From UBA5614 sp963667535 (GTDB lineage: Bacteria > Cloacimonadota > Cloacimonadia > Cloacimonadales > Cloacimonadaceae), in NCBI GenBank assembly GCA_963667535.2, contig CAXXDU010000002.1, positions 744,001 through 808,000 of the forward strand: a stretch of DNA of 64,000 nt. The letters are read 5' to 3'. A program made the translations under genes and the position numbers. Position 1 is the first letter of the stretch, and each line of letters begins with the position of its first letter. The notes below the pieces were generated by a model, which was not told where the DNA came from, searched no databases, and saw only the letters and a program-made list of their open reading frames with translations. Below, one piece after another: positions 16,440 through 24,934 of the stretch.

Positions 16440-19373
16440 ATGAAAGACAAGCTTTTTTTGCTGGATGCCACAGCACTTTTATACAGGGCATATTTTGCTC
16501 TGATCCGTAACCCGTTAGTCAATTCAAAAGGCATGAATACCAGTGCTATTTATGGTGTGGTAAGTTCGTTCCTGAGCTTTGTAAATAAATTTAATCCGCA
16601 GCATATCATAGTCTCTTTTGACAGAAAAGCACCCACCTTCCGGCATGAAAGAAGTGAACACTATAAAGCAAACCGTCCGCCCATGCCGGATGAGCTTATT
16701 CCGCAAGTGGAGCCGGTAAAGCAATTCTTTACGGATATAGGACTTCCGGAAATCTCCATGGATGGCTTGGAAGCAGATGATATTCTTGCCACTCTGGCTT
16801 ACAAATTTAAAGACCAATATGAGATTGTCCTTGTTACCGGCGATAAAGATTATTCGCAACTTATTCAGGAAGATGTCTATATCTATGACCCGATGAAAGA
16901 TATTATTGTTGATAGAGAGGGTGTGCTTGCCAAATACGGGATTGCACCTGAGCAGTTTGTGGATTATCTGGCGATTGTGGGTGATAGCAGTGACAACATC
17001 CCCGGCGTGAAAGGGCTTGGTCCCAAAGGTGCAGAAACACTTTTGAAAGAATACGGCAATCTGGATAATATCTATGCCCATCTGGAAAAACTTCCGGAAA
17101 AAGTCAGAGAGAAACTGACCACTGACAAAGAAAACGCTTATCTCTCACAGGAACTGGCTCAAATGGTATTGGATGCTCCGATTACTCTTCCGACGGTGGA
17201 AGCTACACATTTCAAAAAGACGGATTTACTTTTGGCGATGGCTCTGCTCGATGAATACGAGCTACCCAGTTTAAAGAAAAGACTGCTAAATTTTCTGCCG
17301 AAAGAGGAAGTAATAATACCTGACGTAGTTAATGAGAGTAAGATACCCGCATTCGCAGGTATGACTGATAATAAAGCAGGTATGACAAATCAAGAGAAAA
17401 CTATTACATCAGACGAGGGTGTCATTCCTCGCTTGACGGGGAATCTTAAGATACCCGCATTCGCAGGTATGACGACAAATGAAACAGAATCCCAGGGCGA
17501 CCTATTCAGCGATGATGCTTTTAACCAAACTCCCTGCTCTGCACCGGAACCGATGGCAGACCGACCCAAGCTCTTTGAAGCAATCCTGATAGATACTAAT
17601 GATGCTTTCGAGCTTTTGTTAAAAGAGATAGAACAGGCAGACATGGTCAGTCTGGATACAGAAACTACATCCATAGACCCACTCACGGCTGAACTGGTCG
17701 GCATTTCCATTTGTGTAAATGTAGAGAAAGCATATTACATTACTGTGGGACATGCTCTGGCGAATAATCTGGACAGAGATAGGGTTCTGGCAAAGCTGAA
17801 GCAGGCTATAAAAGGCAAGACTATCATCGGGCATAACCTCAAATATGACCTGACGGTACTCAAAATGCACGATTGTGAGCTTGAGAATCCTCTGTTTGAT
17901 ACAATGCTGGCAGCCTATATCCTGGACCCGGGCATCAATCAATACTCACTCGACCAATGTGCGCTAAAGGAAATCTGTTATATCATGCAACCTATAAGTG
18001 ACCTAATCGGCACAGGCAAAAACCAGATTACCTTTGATTTGGTGGAGGTAGAGAAAGCGTGTTTCTATTCTTCTGAAGATGCCTGGTCTGCATTCAGACT
18101 GGCACAGATATATCACAGGAAACTGGAAAACACAGGCTTGAATAAAATCTACAATGAAATTGAGCTGCCACTGTTAAACGTTTTGCAATACATGGAAGAA
18201 AATGGTGTGCATATTGATACATCAGTTCTGAGCGAAATCTCGCATCTGATAAATATCCAGCTCAAGGAACTCACCGATAAAATATATACTGCTGCCGGAT
18301 ATCAGTTTAATATCAATTCCACTCAGCAGCTTGCCAAGCTTCTTTTTGAACAGATGAAACTGCCCTTCAGGAAAAAGACCAAAACAGGATATTCCACCGA
18401 TAACAGCGTATTGGAAGAACTGGCTGATGAATATGAAATAGCGGCACAACTGATTGAATATCGACAGCTAACCAAACTGGAAAGCACCTACGTCAGCGCT
18501 TTACCCAAAATGATAAATCCTGCCACAGGCAGAGTACATTCTTCTTTTAATCAGACCATTACTTCCACAGGCAGACTCTCCAGCAGCAATCCCAATCTGC
18601 AGAATATCCCCATCCGTACAGAACTTGGAAAGCAAATCCGCAAAGCCTTTTCTGCTGCAGATATGGAAACTGTGATACTCTCGGCAGACTATTCGCAGAT
18701 AGAATTGAGGTTACTCGCTTTAATGTCTCATGACCCTTATCTGCTGGATGCTTTTGCCCAAGGTGTGGATATTCATCGCCAGACCGCTGCCTATATCAAT
18801 CACAAGACGCTGGAAGAGGTTACGGGCGAAGAACGCAGAGCAGCCAAGGTCATAAACTTCGGACTGCTCTATGGTATGGGACAGGTTAAGCTTTCCAAAG
18901 AACTGGGGATAACTCAAGCGGCAGCCAAAGAGATTATTCAGCATTACTTTGACCAGTTTGACTCAGTCCGGCAGTTCATTCAGCACAGTTACAATCTGGC
19001 ACGGCAAAAGCATTATTGTGAAACTCTGTTTGGCAGAAGACTGTATCTGCAATTCATCAACAGCACTAATAACAGGCTAAAAAGTGAAGCGGAAAGAGTA
19101 GCGCTTAATATGCCGATACAAGGCACTGCTGCTGACATTATCAAGCTGGCGATGATTGATATTTATCAGCAAATCAAAGATGATAAAGAGATAAAGATGG
19201 TTTTGCAAGTACATGATGAATTGGTTTTTGAAGTGAAGAAAATTGCAGTGGACAGAGCTATGGCTTTAATTAAAACCGCTATGGCAAATGCATTACCGGA
19301 AGAGTATAGAGAATTAATACATCTGGATGTGGAAGCAGGTTACGGCAAGACCTGGTTTGAGGCTCATAGCTAA
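16440..19373 (+). CDS. polA: DNA polymerase I with in-frame repeat insertion
   Basis: The 977-aa protein has the 5'-nuclease domain (about residues 1-290, DGLEADDILA, GDSSDNIPGVKGLG). The 3'-5' exonuclease domain (about 385-590) keeps the proofreading acidic residues (SLDTETTS, GHNLKYDL, YSSEDAW). The family A polymerase domain has motif A DYSQIELRLLAL, motif B RRAAKVINFGLLYGMG and motif C QVHDELVFEV. The linker (about 301-345) contains KIPAFAGMT twice, the translation of a palindromic repeat (17340-17473). This lengthens the protein relative to E. coli PolI (928 aa) but spares all catalytic domains. Confidence 0.95.
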   Translation: MKDKLFLLDATALLYRAYFALIRNPLVNSKGMNTSAIYGVVSSFLSFVNKFNPQHIIVSFDRKAPTFRHERSEHYKANRPPMPDELIPQVEPVKQFFTDIGLPEISMDGLEADDILATLAYKFKDQYEIVLVTGDKDYSQLIQEDVYIYDPMKDIIVDREGVLAKYGIAPEQFVDYLAIVGDSSDNIPGVKGLGPKGAETLLKEYGNLDNIYAHLEKLPEKVREKLTTDKENAYLSQELAQMVLDAPITLPTVEATHFKKTDLLLAMALLDEYELPSLKKRLLNFLPKEEVIIPDVVNESKIPAFAGMTDNKAGMTNQEKTITSDEGVIPRLTGNLKIPAFAGMTTNETESQGDLFSDDAFNQTPCSAPEPMADRPKLFEAILIDTNDAFELLLKEIEQADMVSLDTETTSIDPLTAELVGISICVNVEKAYYITVGHALANNLDRDRVLAKLKQAIKGKTIIGHNLKYDLTVLKMHDCELENPLFDTMLAAYILDPGINQYSLDQCALKEICYIMQPISDLIGTGKNQITFDLVEVEKACFYSSEDAWSAFRLAQIYHRKLENTGLNKIYNEIELPLLNVLQYMEENGVHIDTSVLSEISHLINIQLKELTDKIYTAAGYQFNINSTQQLAKLLFEQMKLPFRKKTKTGYSTDNSVLEELADEYEIAAQLIEYRQLTKLESTYVSALPKMINPATGRVHSSFNQTITSTGRLSSSNPNLQNIPIRTELGKQIRKAFSAADMETVILSADYSQIELRLLALMSHDPYLLDAFAQGVDIHRQTAAYINHKTLEEVTGEERRAAKVINFGLLYGMGQVKLSKELGITQAAAKEIIQHYFDQFDSVRQFIQHSYNLARQKHYCETLFGRRLYLQFINSTNNRLKSEAERVALNMPIQGTAADIIKLAMIDIYQQIKDDKEIKMVLQVHDELVFEVKKIAVDRAMALIKTAMANALPEEYRELIHLDVEAGYGKTWFEAHS
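17340..17473 (+). repeat. Palindromic repeat embedded in frame within polA
   Basis: Two copies of AGATACCCGCATTCGCAGGT followed by ATGAC lie at 17341-17365 and 17449-17473. A reversed partner, GTCATTCCTCGC…GGGGAATC, precedes the second copy, forming the GTCATTCC…GGTATGAC inverted structure seen in dispersed bacterial repeats. A related single copy (AGATTCCCGCCTTTGCAGGA) is intergenic at 41462-41487. The element stays open in the polA frame. Confidence 0.8.
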
Positions 19374-19405
19374 AGGAATTATAGGATTCCTGTTACTATA
19401 CTTGC

Positions 19406-20128
19406 TTATTCCTTATCGGTTGTCTCTATATGCGGTTTATGAATCAGCTTATTCATTTTTCTGACATGTCTTCTCCACCAGAGGAGACTAATCATAATTA
19501 CCAGAATTGCTAAAACAATTGGAATCACAAATAACCAGGGGAAAGCTTGCTTCATAATGACAGTCATGGTTTGTGAATGATTCCAGAGATAAGCTGTCTG
19601 ATATGCCCAACTGACAGTGTTTGTTTTATAATCTACATTTCCGGGTGCAGCATTGGTTTTGATTATCTTCCAGGGAAGATGCATTTTATATTGCCATTTC
19701 AATTTATCCTGAGCTTGTGTAAAGATAAGCTGTTCAATCTCATCTTCTTCACCGGAAGGACTGCCCAAAGCAATTCTGCGCTTCAGAGTGATTGAACCGT
19801 CTTTTTCTTTCTTTATAGTAATTCTGCCAAAGAAATCGGCATTGCTAATCTGGTCATTGAGATTGTTAAAAGATTCCAGAGAATTGAACTTGAATTCAAG
19901 ATTGTAAAAGGTGAAGTTTTTCTTGCGGTAAACAGATTTACTGATTAGAGTAATGCCCGGCTGGTCAACATAACGATTGATTTCCCGATTATTCTCATAT
20001 GTAGTCAGAGCTCCGATAATCATCCGAACCTTGCCGGAACCATCTTTATTGAGCCAAAGCTCTTCATTGTAATCAACACACCCGGCAAGCACTATAAGCA
20101 GTAATCCCAACAGTACAATTCGTCTCAT
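19406..20128 (-). CDS. Membrane-anchored lipoprotein, DUF3153-like
   Basis: The 240-aa protein starts at MRRIVLLGLLLIVLAGC, a lipoprotein signal with lipobox VLAGC. The ATG at 20128 is chosen because the extra 30 upstream codons do not look like coding sequence. The outer part has LWLNKDGSGKVRMIIG near the N terminus, a pattern seen in LppM/DUF3153-like proteins. A C-terminal transmembrane helix (about residues 195-220) ends with a basic tail WWRRHVRKMNK. Both anchors imply an envelope location. Function is unknown. It is convergent with polA and divergent from the superoxide-reductase operon. Confidence 0.75.
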   Translation of the reverse strand: MRRIVLLGLLLIVLAGCVDYNEELWLNKDGSGKVRMIIGALTTYENNREINRYVDQPGITLISKSVYRKKNFTFYNLEFKFNSLESFNNLNDQISNADFFGRITIKKEKDGSITLKRRIALGSPSGEEDEIEQLIFTQAQDKLKWQYKMHLPWKIIKTNAAPGNVDYKTNTVSWAYQTAYLWNHSQTMTVIMKQAFPWLFVIPIVLAILVIMISLLWWRRHVRKMNKLIHKPHIETTDKE

Positions 20129-20211
20129 CTTTTTCCGACCTCTGTGAATATAATAATCGTAACAGTAATTATAGCACGTTTTTTTTGGCAAGGAAAAACA
20201 AAAGAATTTAA

Positions 20212-20239
20212 TTGACAAAAGAGAGGAATGGTTTATTAT
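20212..20239 (+). promoter_or_regulatory. Predicted sigma-70 promoter of the dfx-rbr-rub operon
   Basis: TTGACA (20212-20217) and TATTAT (20234-20239) are 16 bp apart, with start expected near 20246. GGAGGA precedes ATG 20276. No obvious PerR or Fur-type dyad was seen in the leader. Confidence 0.6.
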
Positions 20240-20275
20240 TTGGAATAGTAAGCTTTAATAGCTTGGAGGAAATAT

Positions 20276-20659
20276 ATGATTGCTTTAAAACAAATCTATC
20301 ACTGCGCTATATGCGGAAATGTGGTTGAGGTACTTTATGCAGGAGCAGAAGCTCTCGTGTGTTGTGGACAGCCAATGAATTTATTAGTAGAAAACTCTGT
20401 TGATGCAGCCAAAGAAAAACATGTTCCTGTGGTTGAATCAAAAGACAATCAGATAATTGTGAAGGTTGGCTCAGTTTCTCATCCAATGGAAGAGAAACAC
20501 TACATCGCATTTATCGAAGTTATTACCAAAGACGCTATGATTTTAAGAGCGGAACTGAAACCGGGTATGGAACCACAAGCAATATTCCCTGTTGCTATGA
20601 GTAATGTATTGTTTGTGCGTGAATACTGCAGTTTACATGGATTATGGAAAAACATATAA
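20276..20659 (+). CDS. dfx: Desulfoferrodoxin (superoxide reductase)
   Basis: The 127-aa protein has both iron sites. Centre I is rubredoxin-like (YHCAICGN…VCCGQPM: CxxC then CC). Centre II has ligands in KHVPV, SHPMEEKHYI and the C-terminal REYCSLHGLW. It reduces superoxide to peroxide without making oxygen, with electrons from rubredoxin. It leads an operon with rubrerythrin (10 nt gap) and rubredoxin, which forms a complete anaerobic superoxide/peroxide detoxification chain. Confidence 0.96.
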   Translation: MIALKQIYHCAICGNVVEVLYAGAEALVCCGQPMNLLVENSVDAAKEKHVPVVESKDNQIIVKVGSVSHPMEEKHYIAFIEVITKDAMILRAELKPGMEPQAIFPVAMSNVLFVREYCSLHGLWKNI

Positions 20660-20669
20660 AGGAGTAATT

Positions 20670-21260
20670 ATGAGTATAAAAGGTTCCAGAACATCAGAAA
20701 ACTTAATGAAAGCCTTTGCCGGTGAATCACAAGCCCGCAACCGCTATCTTTATGCAGCCAGTTTAGCCAGAAAACAAGGCATGGAACAGATTGCCAATAT
20801 ATTTACTGAGACTGCTGATAACGAACGCATGCATGCCAAACTCTTTTTGAAACACCTGATTAATAATGGCATGAAAGGTGAACCAATTACAATTTCTGCT
20901 ACATACCCGGCAGCTTTTGACGAAGAAAGCACTTTGCAAAACCTGGAATGGGCTGCAGCAGGTGAAAAAGAAGAATGGACAATGCTCTATCCTGAGTTTG
21001 CTGAAATTGCTGAGGATGAGGGCTTCGCTGAGGTTGCCGTTACTTTTAGAATGATAGCTAAAGTTGAAGCCAAACATGAAGCCAGATATCGTAAACTGAT
21101 TGAAAACGTAAAGAATCAACGAGTCTTTAAGAAAGATGGAAAAGTATTCTGGAAATGCCTGGAATGCGGATACATTCATGAAGGTGACAGTGCTCCGGCA
21201 ATCTGCCCAACCTGTAAGCACCCTCAAGCCTTTTTCGAAATGTTTGTAGAAACCTATTAA
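20670..21260 (+). CDS. rbr: Rubrerythrin
   Basis: The 196-aa protein has an N-terminal ferritin-like diiron four-helix domain (AGESQARNRYLYAA, ETADNERMHAKLF, EEWTMLYPEF, EAKHEARY). The C-terminal rubredoxin-type FeS4 domain has WKCLECGYIHEG and CPTCKHPQAFFEM. It reduces hydrogen peroxide using electrons from rubredoxin. GGAG precedes ATG 20670, so the longer upstream reading overlapping dfx is rejected. It sits between superoxide reductase and rubredoxin, which would feed it. Confidence 0.97.
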   Translation: MSIKGSRTSENLMKAFAGESQARNRYLYAASLARKQGMEQIANIFTETADNERMHAKLFLKHLINNGMKGEPITISATYPAAFDEESTLQNLEWAAAGEKEEWTMLYPEFAEIAEDEGFAEVAVTFRMIAKVEAKHEARYRKLIENVKNQRVFKKDGKVFWKCLECGYIHEGDSAPAICPTCKHPQAFFEMFVETY

Positions 21261-21271
21261 AGGAGGATATA

Positions 21272-21412
21272 ATGCAAAAATATCAATGTCTTGCCTGTGG
21301 ATACATTTATGATCCCGCGGATAATAATAACGTAGCCTTTGATGATTTACCGGATGACTGGACTTGTCCTGAATGCGGAGTCGGAAAGGATATGTTTGAA
21401 CCTGTAGACTAA
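21272..21412 (+). CDS. Rubredoxin
   Basis: The 46-aa protein has the two CxxCG knuckles of a rubredoxin: QCLACGYIYDPA and WTCPECGVGKDMF. It starts at ATG 21272 behind AGGAGG and is the last gene of the dfx-rbr operon, where it is the likely electron donor to both enzymes. It is slightly shorter than the usual 52-54 aa, because the loop between knuckles is short (DNNNVAFDDLPDD), but no ligand is lost. Confidence 0.95.
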   Translation: MQKYQCLACGYIYDPADNNNVAFDDLPDDWTCPECGVGKDMFEPVD

Positions 21413-21422
21413 TTTTCTCTAT

Positions 21423-21462
21423 AAACCGGGTAATTCTATAACAGTTTACCCGGTTTCTTTTT
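21423..21462 (+). terminator. Rho-independent terminator of the dfx-rbr-rubredoxin operon
   Basis: AAACCGGGTAA (21423-21433) pairs perfectly with TTACCCGGTTT (21446-21456), followed by TTTCTTTTT. It lies 11 nt after the rubredoxin stop. Confidence 0.9.
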
Positions 21463-21537
21463 ACTATTATTCCCTTAAATCTATTACAGATGGATTCAAG
21501 AGAGTAATTATAAAAATATAGCAATTGGAGTTGTAAT

Positions 21538-21990
21538 ATGACTATTCAAGAATTTAATGAAATACTGGATTTTGCAGTAGACCGTGAGAAAGAAGCAGTT
21601 CAGTTTTACCGTGACTTACAGAATGAAGCGCACTTTGCTGACCAGAAAGCCTTTCTGAAAGAACTGGAAAGCATGGAAATGGGACATATTGTAGTTATTG
21701 AAAGCCTGCGCCAAAAGCAGCCAACAGAGATGTTGATTAAGCATGTACCCAATCTCACAATCAGCGAGTATCTGATTTCTGATGTAGACCAACTTAATCT
21801 TACTTACCAGAACATTCTTATCAAAGCCATGAAACGCGAAGAAATGTCTATGAAGCTTTATACTGAAATGAGCAAGAAATTTCCTGATAGTGAGCTTAGT
21901 ACACTGTTCTCCAAGCTTTCCAGCGAAGAGGCAGGACATAAATATAAATTTGAAAAGCTCTACGACGAATGGATTAGCAAAGGAAATTAG
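21538..21990 (+). CDS. Ferritin-like (rubrerythrin-type) diiron protein
   Basis: The 150-aa protein is predicted to be a four-helix ferritin-like domain. Glu/His pairs are spaced as in diiron carriers: DREKEAVQFYRDL, ELESMEMGHIVV, REEMSMKLYTEM and SSEEAGHKYKFEKLYDEW. There is no rubredoxin domain. It belongs to the rubrerythrin-related COG1633-type family, associated with oxidative-stress defence or iron handling. It follows the terminator of the dfx operon and is probably transcribed separately. Confidence 0.85.
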   Translation: MTIQEFNEILDFAVDREKEAVQFYRDLQNEAHFADQKAFLKELESMEMGHIVVIESLRQKQPTEMLIKHVPNLTISEYLISDVDQLNLTYQNILIKAMKREEMSMKLYTEMSKKFPDSELSTLFSKLSSEEAGHKYKFEKLYDEWISKGN

Positions 21991-22028
21991 CTTTTTCTTG
22001 CACCACAAAGAATCAAAGACACAAAGGA
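21991..22028. repeat. Left inverted repeat of the GxxExxY cassette
   Basis: CTTTTTCTTGCACCACAAAG and then AAAGACACAAAGGAT lie between the ferritin-like gene and the GxxExxY gene. They match in inverse orientation the sequence at 22411-22446. Sequences of this CACCACAAAGACACAAAG type commonly flank GxxExxY genes. Confidence 0.65.
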
Positions 22029-22040
22029 TTTTGTTAAGAA

Positions 22041-22406
22041 TTGAAAGACTATACAAATGAAGTAATTGGATGTGCTATAGAGGTTCATAAACGACTGGGT
22101 CCAGGTTTACTTGAAAGAGTATATAGTGAATGTCTAAATGTTGAATTACTCCATCAGGGAGTTGCTTTCGAATTTGAAAAAGAGATACCGGTTATTTACC
22201 GGGATATAACTATAGATGCTAAATACAGAATAGATTTTGTTGTAGAACAAATTCTAATCTTAGAACTGAAAGCAATTGATAAAATCTTGCCGGTTCATGA
22301 AGCTCAGGTTTTAACTTACATGAAATTATGCAATTTAATTTTCGGATTATTATTGAATTTTAACGTTCCATACCTTAAAGATGGCATAAAGAGACTCATT
22401 CTTTGA
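22041..22406 (+). CDS. GxxExxY protein
   Basis: The 121-aa protein has the family signature GLLERVY within EVHKRLGPGLLERVYSECL, and later DFVVEQILILELKAID, typical of the nuclease-like fold of this family. Function is not established, and the gene is often found as a solitary cassette. TTG 22041 is used as start because it reproduces the usual N terminus; no strong ribosome site is seen. It is bordered by inverted repeats on both sides. Confidence 0.85.
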   Translation: MKDYTNEVIGCAIEVHKRLGPGLLERVYSECLNVELLHQGVAFEFEKEIPVIYRDITIDAKYRIDFVVEQILILELKAIDKILPVHEAQVLTYMKLCNLIFGLLLNFNVPYLKDGIKRLIL

Positions 22407-22410
22407 ACAT

Positions 22411-22446
22411 TCTTTGTTCCTTCGTGTCTTTGTGGTGAAAAAGGAT
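22411..22446. repeat. Right inverted repeat of the GxxExxY cassette
   Basis: TCTTTGTTCCTTCGTGTCTT followed by TGTGGTGAAAAAGG is the inverse counterpart of 21991-22028. It ends immediately before tsaB, leaving AAGGA as that gene's ribosome site. Confidence 0.65.
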
Positions 22447-22450
22447 AATT

Positions 22451-23140
22451 ATGATTTGGTTAGCAATTGACAGCAGTTCAACCTCCGGCTCCATTGCATT
22501 GGAAAAGGACGGCGAACTAATCTACCAATGCTATTTTGATATAGCTGTCACACATTCAGAGACGCTCATGCCACAGATAGATACTGCACTTAAGTTTTGT
22601 AATCTGGAGCCAAAGGATTTGTCAGGTATAGTTACAACTATCGGACCCGGTTCATTCACAGGACTACGCATCGGTCTTGCGACAGCAAAAGGCATAGCGT
22701 ATGGCAGGAAAATACCACTATTGACTTATTCCTCTTTGGAACTGGTTGCCGCAAATTGTTATGGAAGCGCATATCCCATACTTGTCTGTCTGGATGCAAA
22801 GATGAAAGAGCTTTATGCAGCGAAGTATTCTCCTGCATTGGAGATATTGATTGAACCACAGGTTATCAAAGCAGAAGACCTGGCTACAAGGATTGACAGT
22901 ACTGTTCTTTTGGCTGGTAATGCCTCAGATAAGCTCCTGCCTTTGCTAAAAGAAAAGAGTTTGGACGTGTATATTGCTTTACAGCATCAGCATCTTCCAA
23001 TGGCTGTTGGATTATTTTCTTTGATGAAACTCAAACCTCAAACTGGAATCTATGACTTTGAAGCTATTGCCAGGCTTGAACCCCAATATTTACGCGAGTC
23101 AACTGCGCAGATAAAATTCAGAGATAAATCAAAACAGTAA
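22451..23140 (+). CDS. tsaB: tRNA t6A biosynthesis protein TsaB
   Basis: The 229-aa protein begins MIWLAIDSSSTSGSIAL and has THSETLMPQID and the family motif GPGSFTGLRIGLATAKG, diagnostic of TsaB. With TsaC, TsaD and TsaE it makes N6-threonylcarbamoyladenosine at position 37 of ANN-decoding tRNAs. Length is normal. AAGGA at 22441 serves as ribosome site, directly next to the GxxExxY cassette. Confidence 0.93.
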   Translation: MIWLAIDSSSTSGSIALEKDGELIYQCYFDIAVTHSETLMPQIDTALKFCNLEPKDLSGIVTTIGPGSFTGLRIGLATAKGIAYGRKIPLLTYSSLELVAANCYGSAYPILVCLDAKMKELYAAKYSPALEILIEPQVIKAEDLATRIDSTVLLAGNASDKLLPLLKEKSLDVYIALQHQHLPMAVGLFSLMKLKPQTGIYDFEAIARLEPQYLRESTAQIKFRDKSKQ

Positions 23141-23144
23141 ATCT

Positions 23145-24821
23145 TTATTTCATTAAGATCATTTTCTTGGTGGAAATCAAATTTCCAGTCTGCATTTTAA
23201 CAATGTATATACCGCTGGCAGCAAAGTGACCGCTTTCATCCTCACCCTTCCAGAGAACAGAATGTTCTCCTGAAGCTTTTGTCTCACTAACCAGGGTTTT
23301 GATTAATTGACCTTTTAGATTAAAAATATCTAGCTTCGCTTCCTGAGTTTTATCAAGATAATATTTGATAGTTGTCTCGGGATTGAAGGGATTTGGATAA
23401 TTGCCATACACATGAGACCGGACTGCCGTTTCGGTGATGAATTCATCCTCTATCCAAGTCAATTCAGGGGTGAGCTTTGCAACGAAGATATTGGTTTCAC
23501 CATTACTGGTCAAAGATGTATTGCCAACGTAAGCTGTACCTATGAATGAGCCGGTTATAAAACTATTGCCTGATCTATCTATAGCTATGCTGTTTCCGCT
23601 GTCATCATATGCTCCTCCAGCTTTATCCGCCCCGACCCAGTTTCCATTGGTATCCAGTTTGGCAATAAATATATCATTTTCTCCTTCATTACTATTGTTT
23701 AGGGTAATAGTATCAAAGGTGGCGGCAAATCGAAAATAGCCTGTTACATAGCTGTTGCCAAAGCTGTCAACTGAGATTCCATTACCACGATCTGCGCTTA
23801 AACCTCCGGCTTTTTTTGCCCAGAGCCAATTTCCATTTGTATCCAGTTTGGCTGCAAAGATGTCGTCATTTCCGCTGCTGCTTATGCTTATTGTGCCAAA
23901 GTGGACTGAATTTCCAGCAAAAAAACCTGTAATATAGCTGTTTCCCGAGACATCAACAGCTATGGATAAACTATATTCATCTCCAGTTCCACCGGCTTTT
24001 TTTACCCACAACCAGTCTCCATTGGTATTTAATTTTGCTGCAAAGAGGTCTGTATATCCACTACTAGTAATACCGGTAGAGCCAATAGTGACGGTGCCAT
24101 TAAAGTATCCAGTCACATAACTGTTTCCGGAGCTATCAACGTCAATTCCATATCCTGTGACCCAACCAGATACCGTTTCACCACTTTGTTTTACCCAGAG
24201 CCAGTTTCCTTCAGTATCCAGTTTAACTACGAAGATGTCGCATTCAGCAATTGTTGCTAATGTGGTCGAACCAAAGGAGGCGGTATCCATAAAATATCCA
24301 ATAACATAGCAATTGCCAGAGTTATCCACAGCGATTCCAAAGCCACTGTCTCCGTAAGCTCCACCAGCTTGCCGTATCCATAACCAATTACCATTAGAAT
24401 CCAGCTTGGCTATGAAAATGTCGCCCCAGGAATTAGACGTTAATGTAGTGGTACCAAAGGTAGCGGTTTCTCTAAAAACCCCTGTTACATAGCAATTACC
24501 AGAGTCATCCACAGCTATGCTATAGCCATAAACTAAGCTTGTCCCGCAGGCTGAAACAGCCCAAAGAAAATTGCCATCGGAATCAAGTTTGGCAGCAAAA
24601 AAATCATCACCGCTATCACTGGTTAGTGTAGTAGAACCCAAGATAGCAGTTCCTGAGAATTCTCCTGTTATGTATAGATTGTCTTGGTTGTCTGAGGTGA
24701 TACTATAGCCGTTATTGTATGCAATTCCTCCGGCACTTATTGCCCAGAGCCACTGCGAATCCTGTGCATAAACTAATACTAGAGTCAAAATGAAGGAAAT
24801 TGTTAATAAGTATCTTTTCAT
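23145..24821 (-). CDS. Secreted SBBP-repeat beta-propeller protein with C-terminal sorting domain
   Basis: The 558-aa protein has a signal peptide (MKRYLLTISFILTLVLVYA). About nine to ten repeats of roughly 45 residues follow, with the pattern SIAVDxSGNxYVTGYF, then DIFxAKLDxNGNWLW, typical of SBBP/beta-propeller units. The last ~85 residues (about 470-558) form a FlgD/Ig-like C-terminal domain: YPNPFNPETTIKYYL, LDIFNLKGQLIKTLV, and final KMILMK. This marks export to the surface or outside, perhaps by a type IX-like route (inference). AAGGAT precedes the start. Substrate or ligand is unknown. Confidence 0.88.
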   Translation of the reverse strand: MKRYLLTISFILTLVLVYAQDSQWLWAISAGGIAYNNGYSITSDNQDNLYITGEFSGTAILGSTTLTSDSGDDFFAAKLDSDGNFLWAVSACGTSLVYGYSIAVDDSGNCYVTGVFRETATFGTTTLTSNSWGDIFIAKLDSNGNWLWIRQAGGAYGDSGFGIAVDNSGNCYVIGYFMDTASFGSTTLATIAECDIFVVKLDTEGNWLWVKQSGETVSGWVTGYGIDVDSSGNSYVTGYFNGTVTIGSTGITSSGYTDLFAAKLNTNGDWLWVKKAGGTGDEYSLSIAVDVSGNSYITGFFAGNSVHFGTISISSSGNDDIFAAKLDTNGNWLWAKKAGGLSADRGNGISVDSFGNSYVTGYFRFAATFDTITLNNSNEGENDIFIAKLDTNGNWVGADKAGGAYDDSGNSIAIDRSGNSFITGSFIGTAYVGNTSLTSNGETNIFVAKLTPELTWIEDEFITETAVRSHVYGNYPNPFNPETTIKYYLDKTQEAKLDIFNLKGQLIKTLVSETKASGEHSVLWKGEDESGHFAASGIYIVKMQTGNLISTKKMILMK

Positions 24822-24885
24822 TATAGTATCCTTAATGCATCACCGCATAAAAAATATTATGATAGCTGAGTGAAGAAAAAGTTTT

Positions 24886-24918
24886 AAAAAAAGGCTACCT
24901 GTAGGGCAGCCTTTTTTA
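24886..24918 (-). terminator. Terminator of the fprA-ferritin operon
   Basis: AAAAAGGCT (24887-24895) pairs with AGCCTTTTT (24908-24916) around a short loop, with A and T runs on both sides. It lies just after the ferritin stop on the minus strand and could work in both directions. Confidence 0.85.
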
Positions 24919-24934
24919 ATATGCTTTAGCAATA

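Noticed and set aside
16166..16510. 114-codon ORF upstream of and overlapping polA
   Set aside because: It is made of palindromic repeat DNA, has no ribosome site and overlaps the first 70 bases of polA in another frame.
20763..21524. 253-codon minus-strand ORF opposite rubrerythrin and rubredoxin
   Set aside because: It is antisense to two certain genes and has the His/Phe-rich composition of a shadow frame.
23145..24821. Regular ~135-bp repeats considered as non-coding tandem DNA
   Set aside because: They translate into SBBP/beta-propeller units in one continuous frame with signal peptide and sorting domain.
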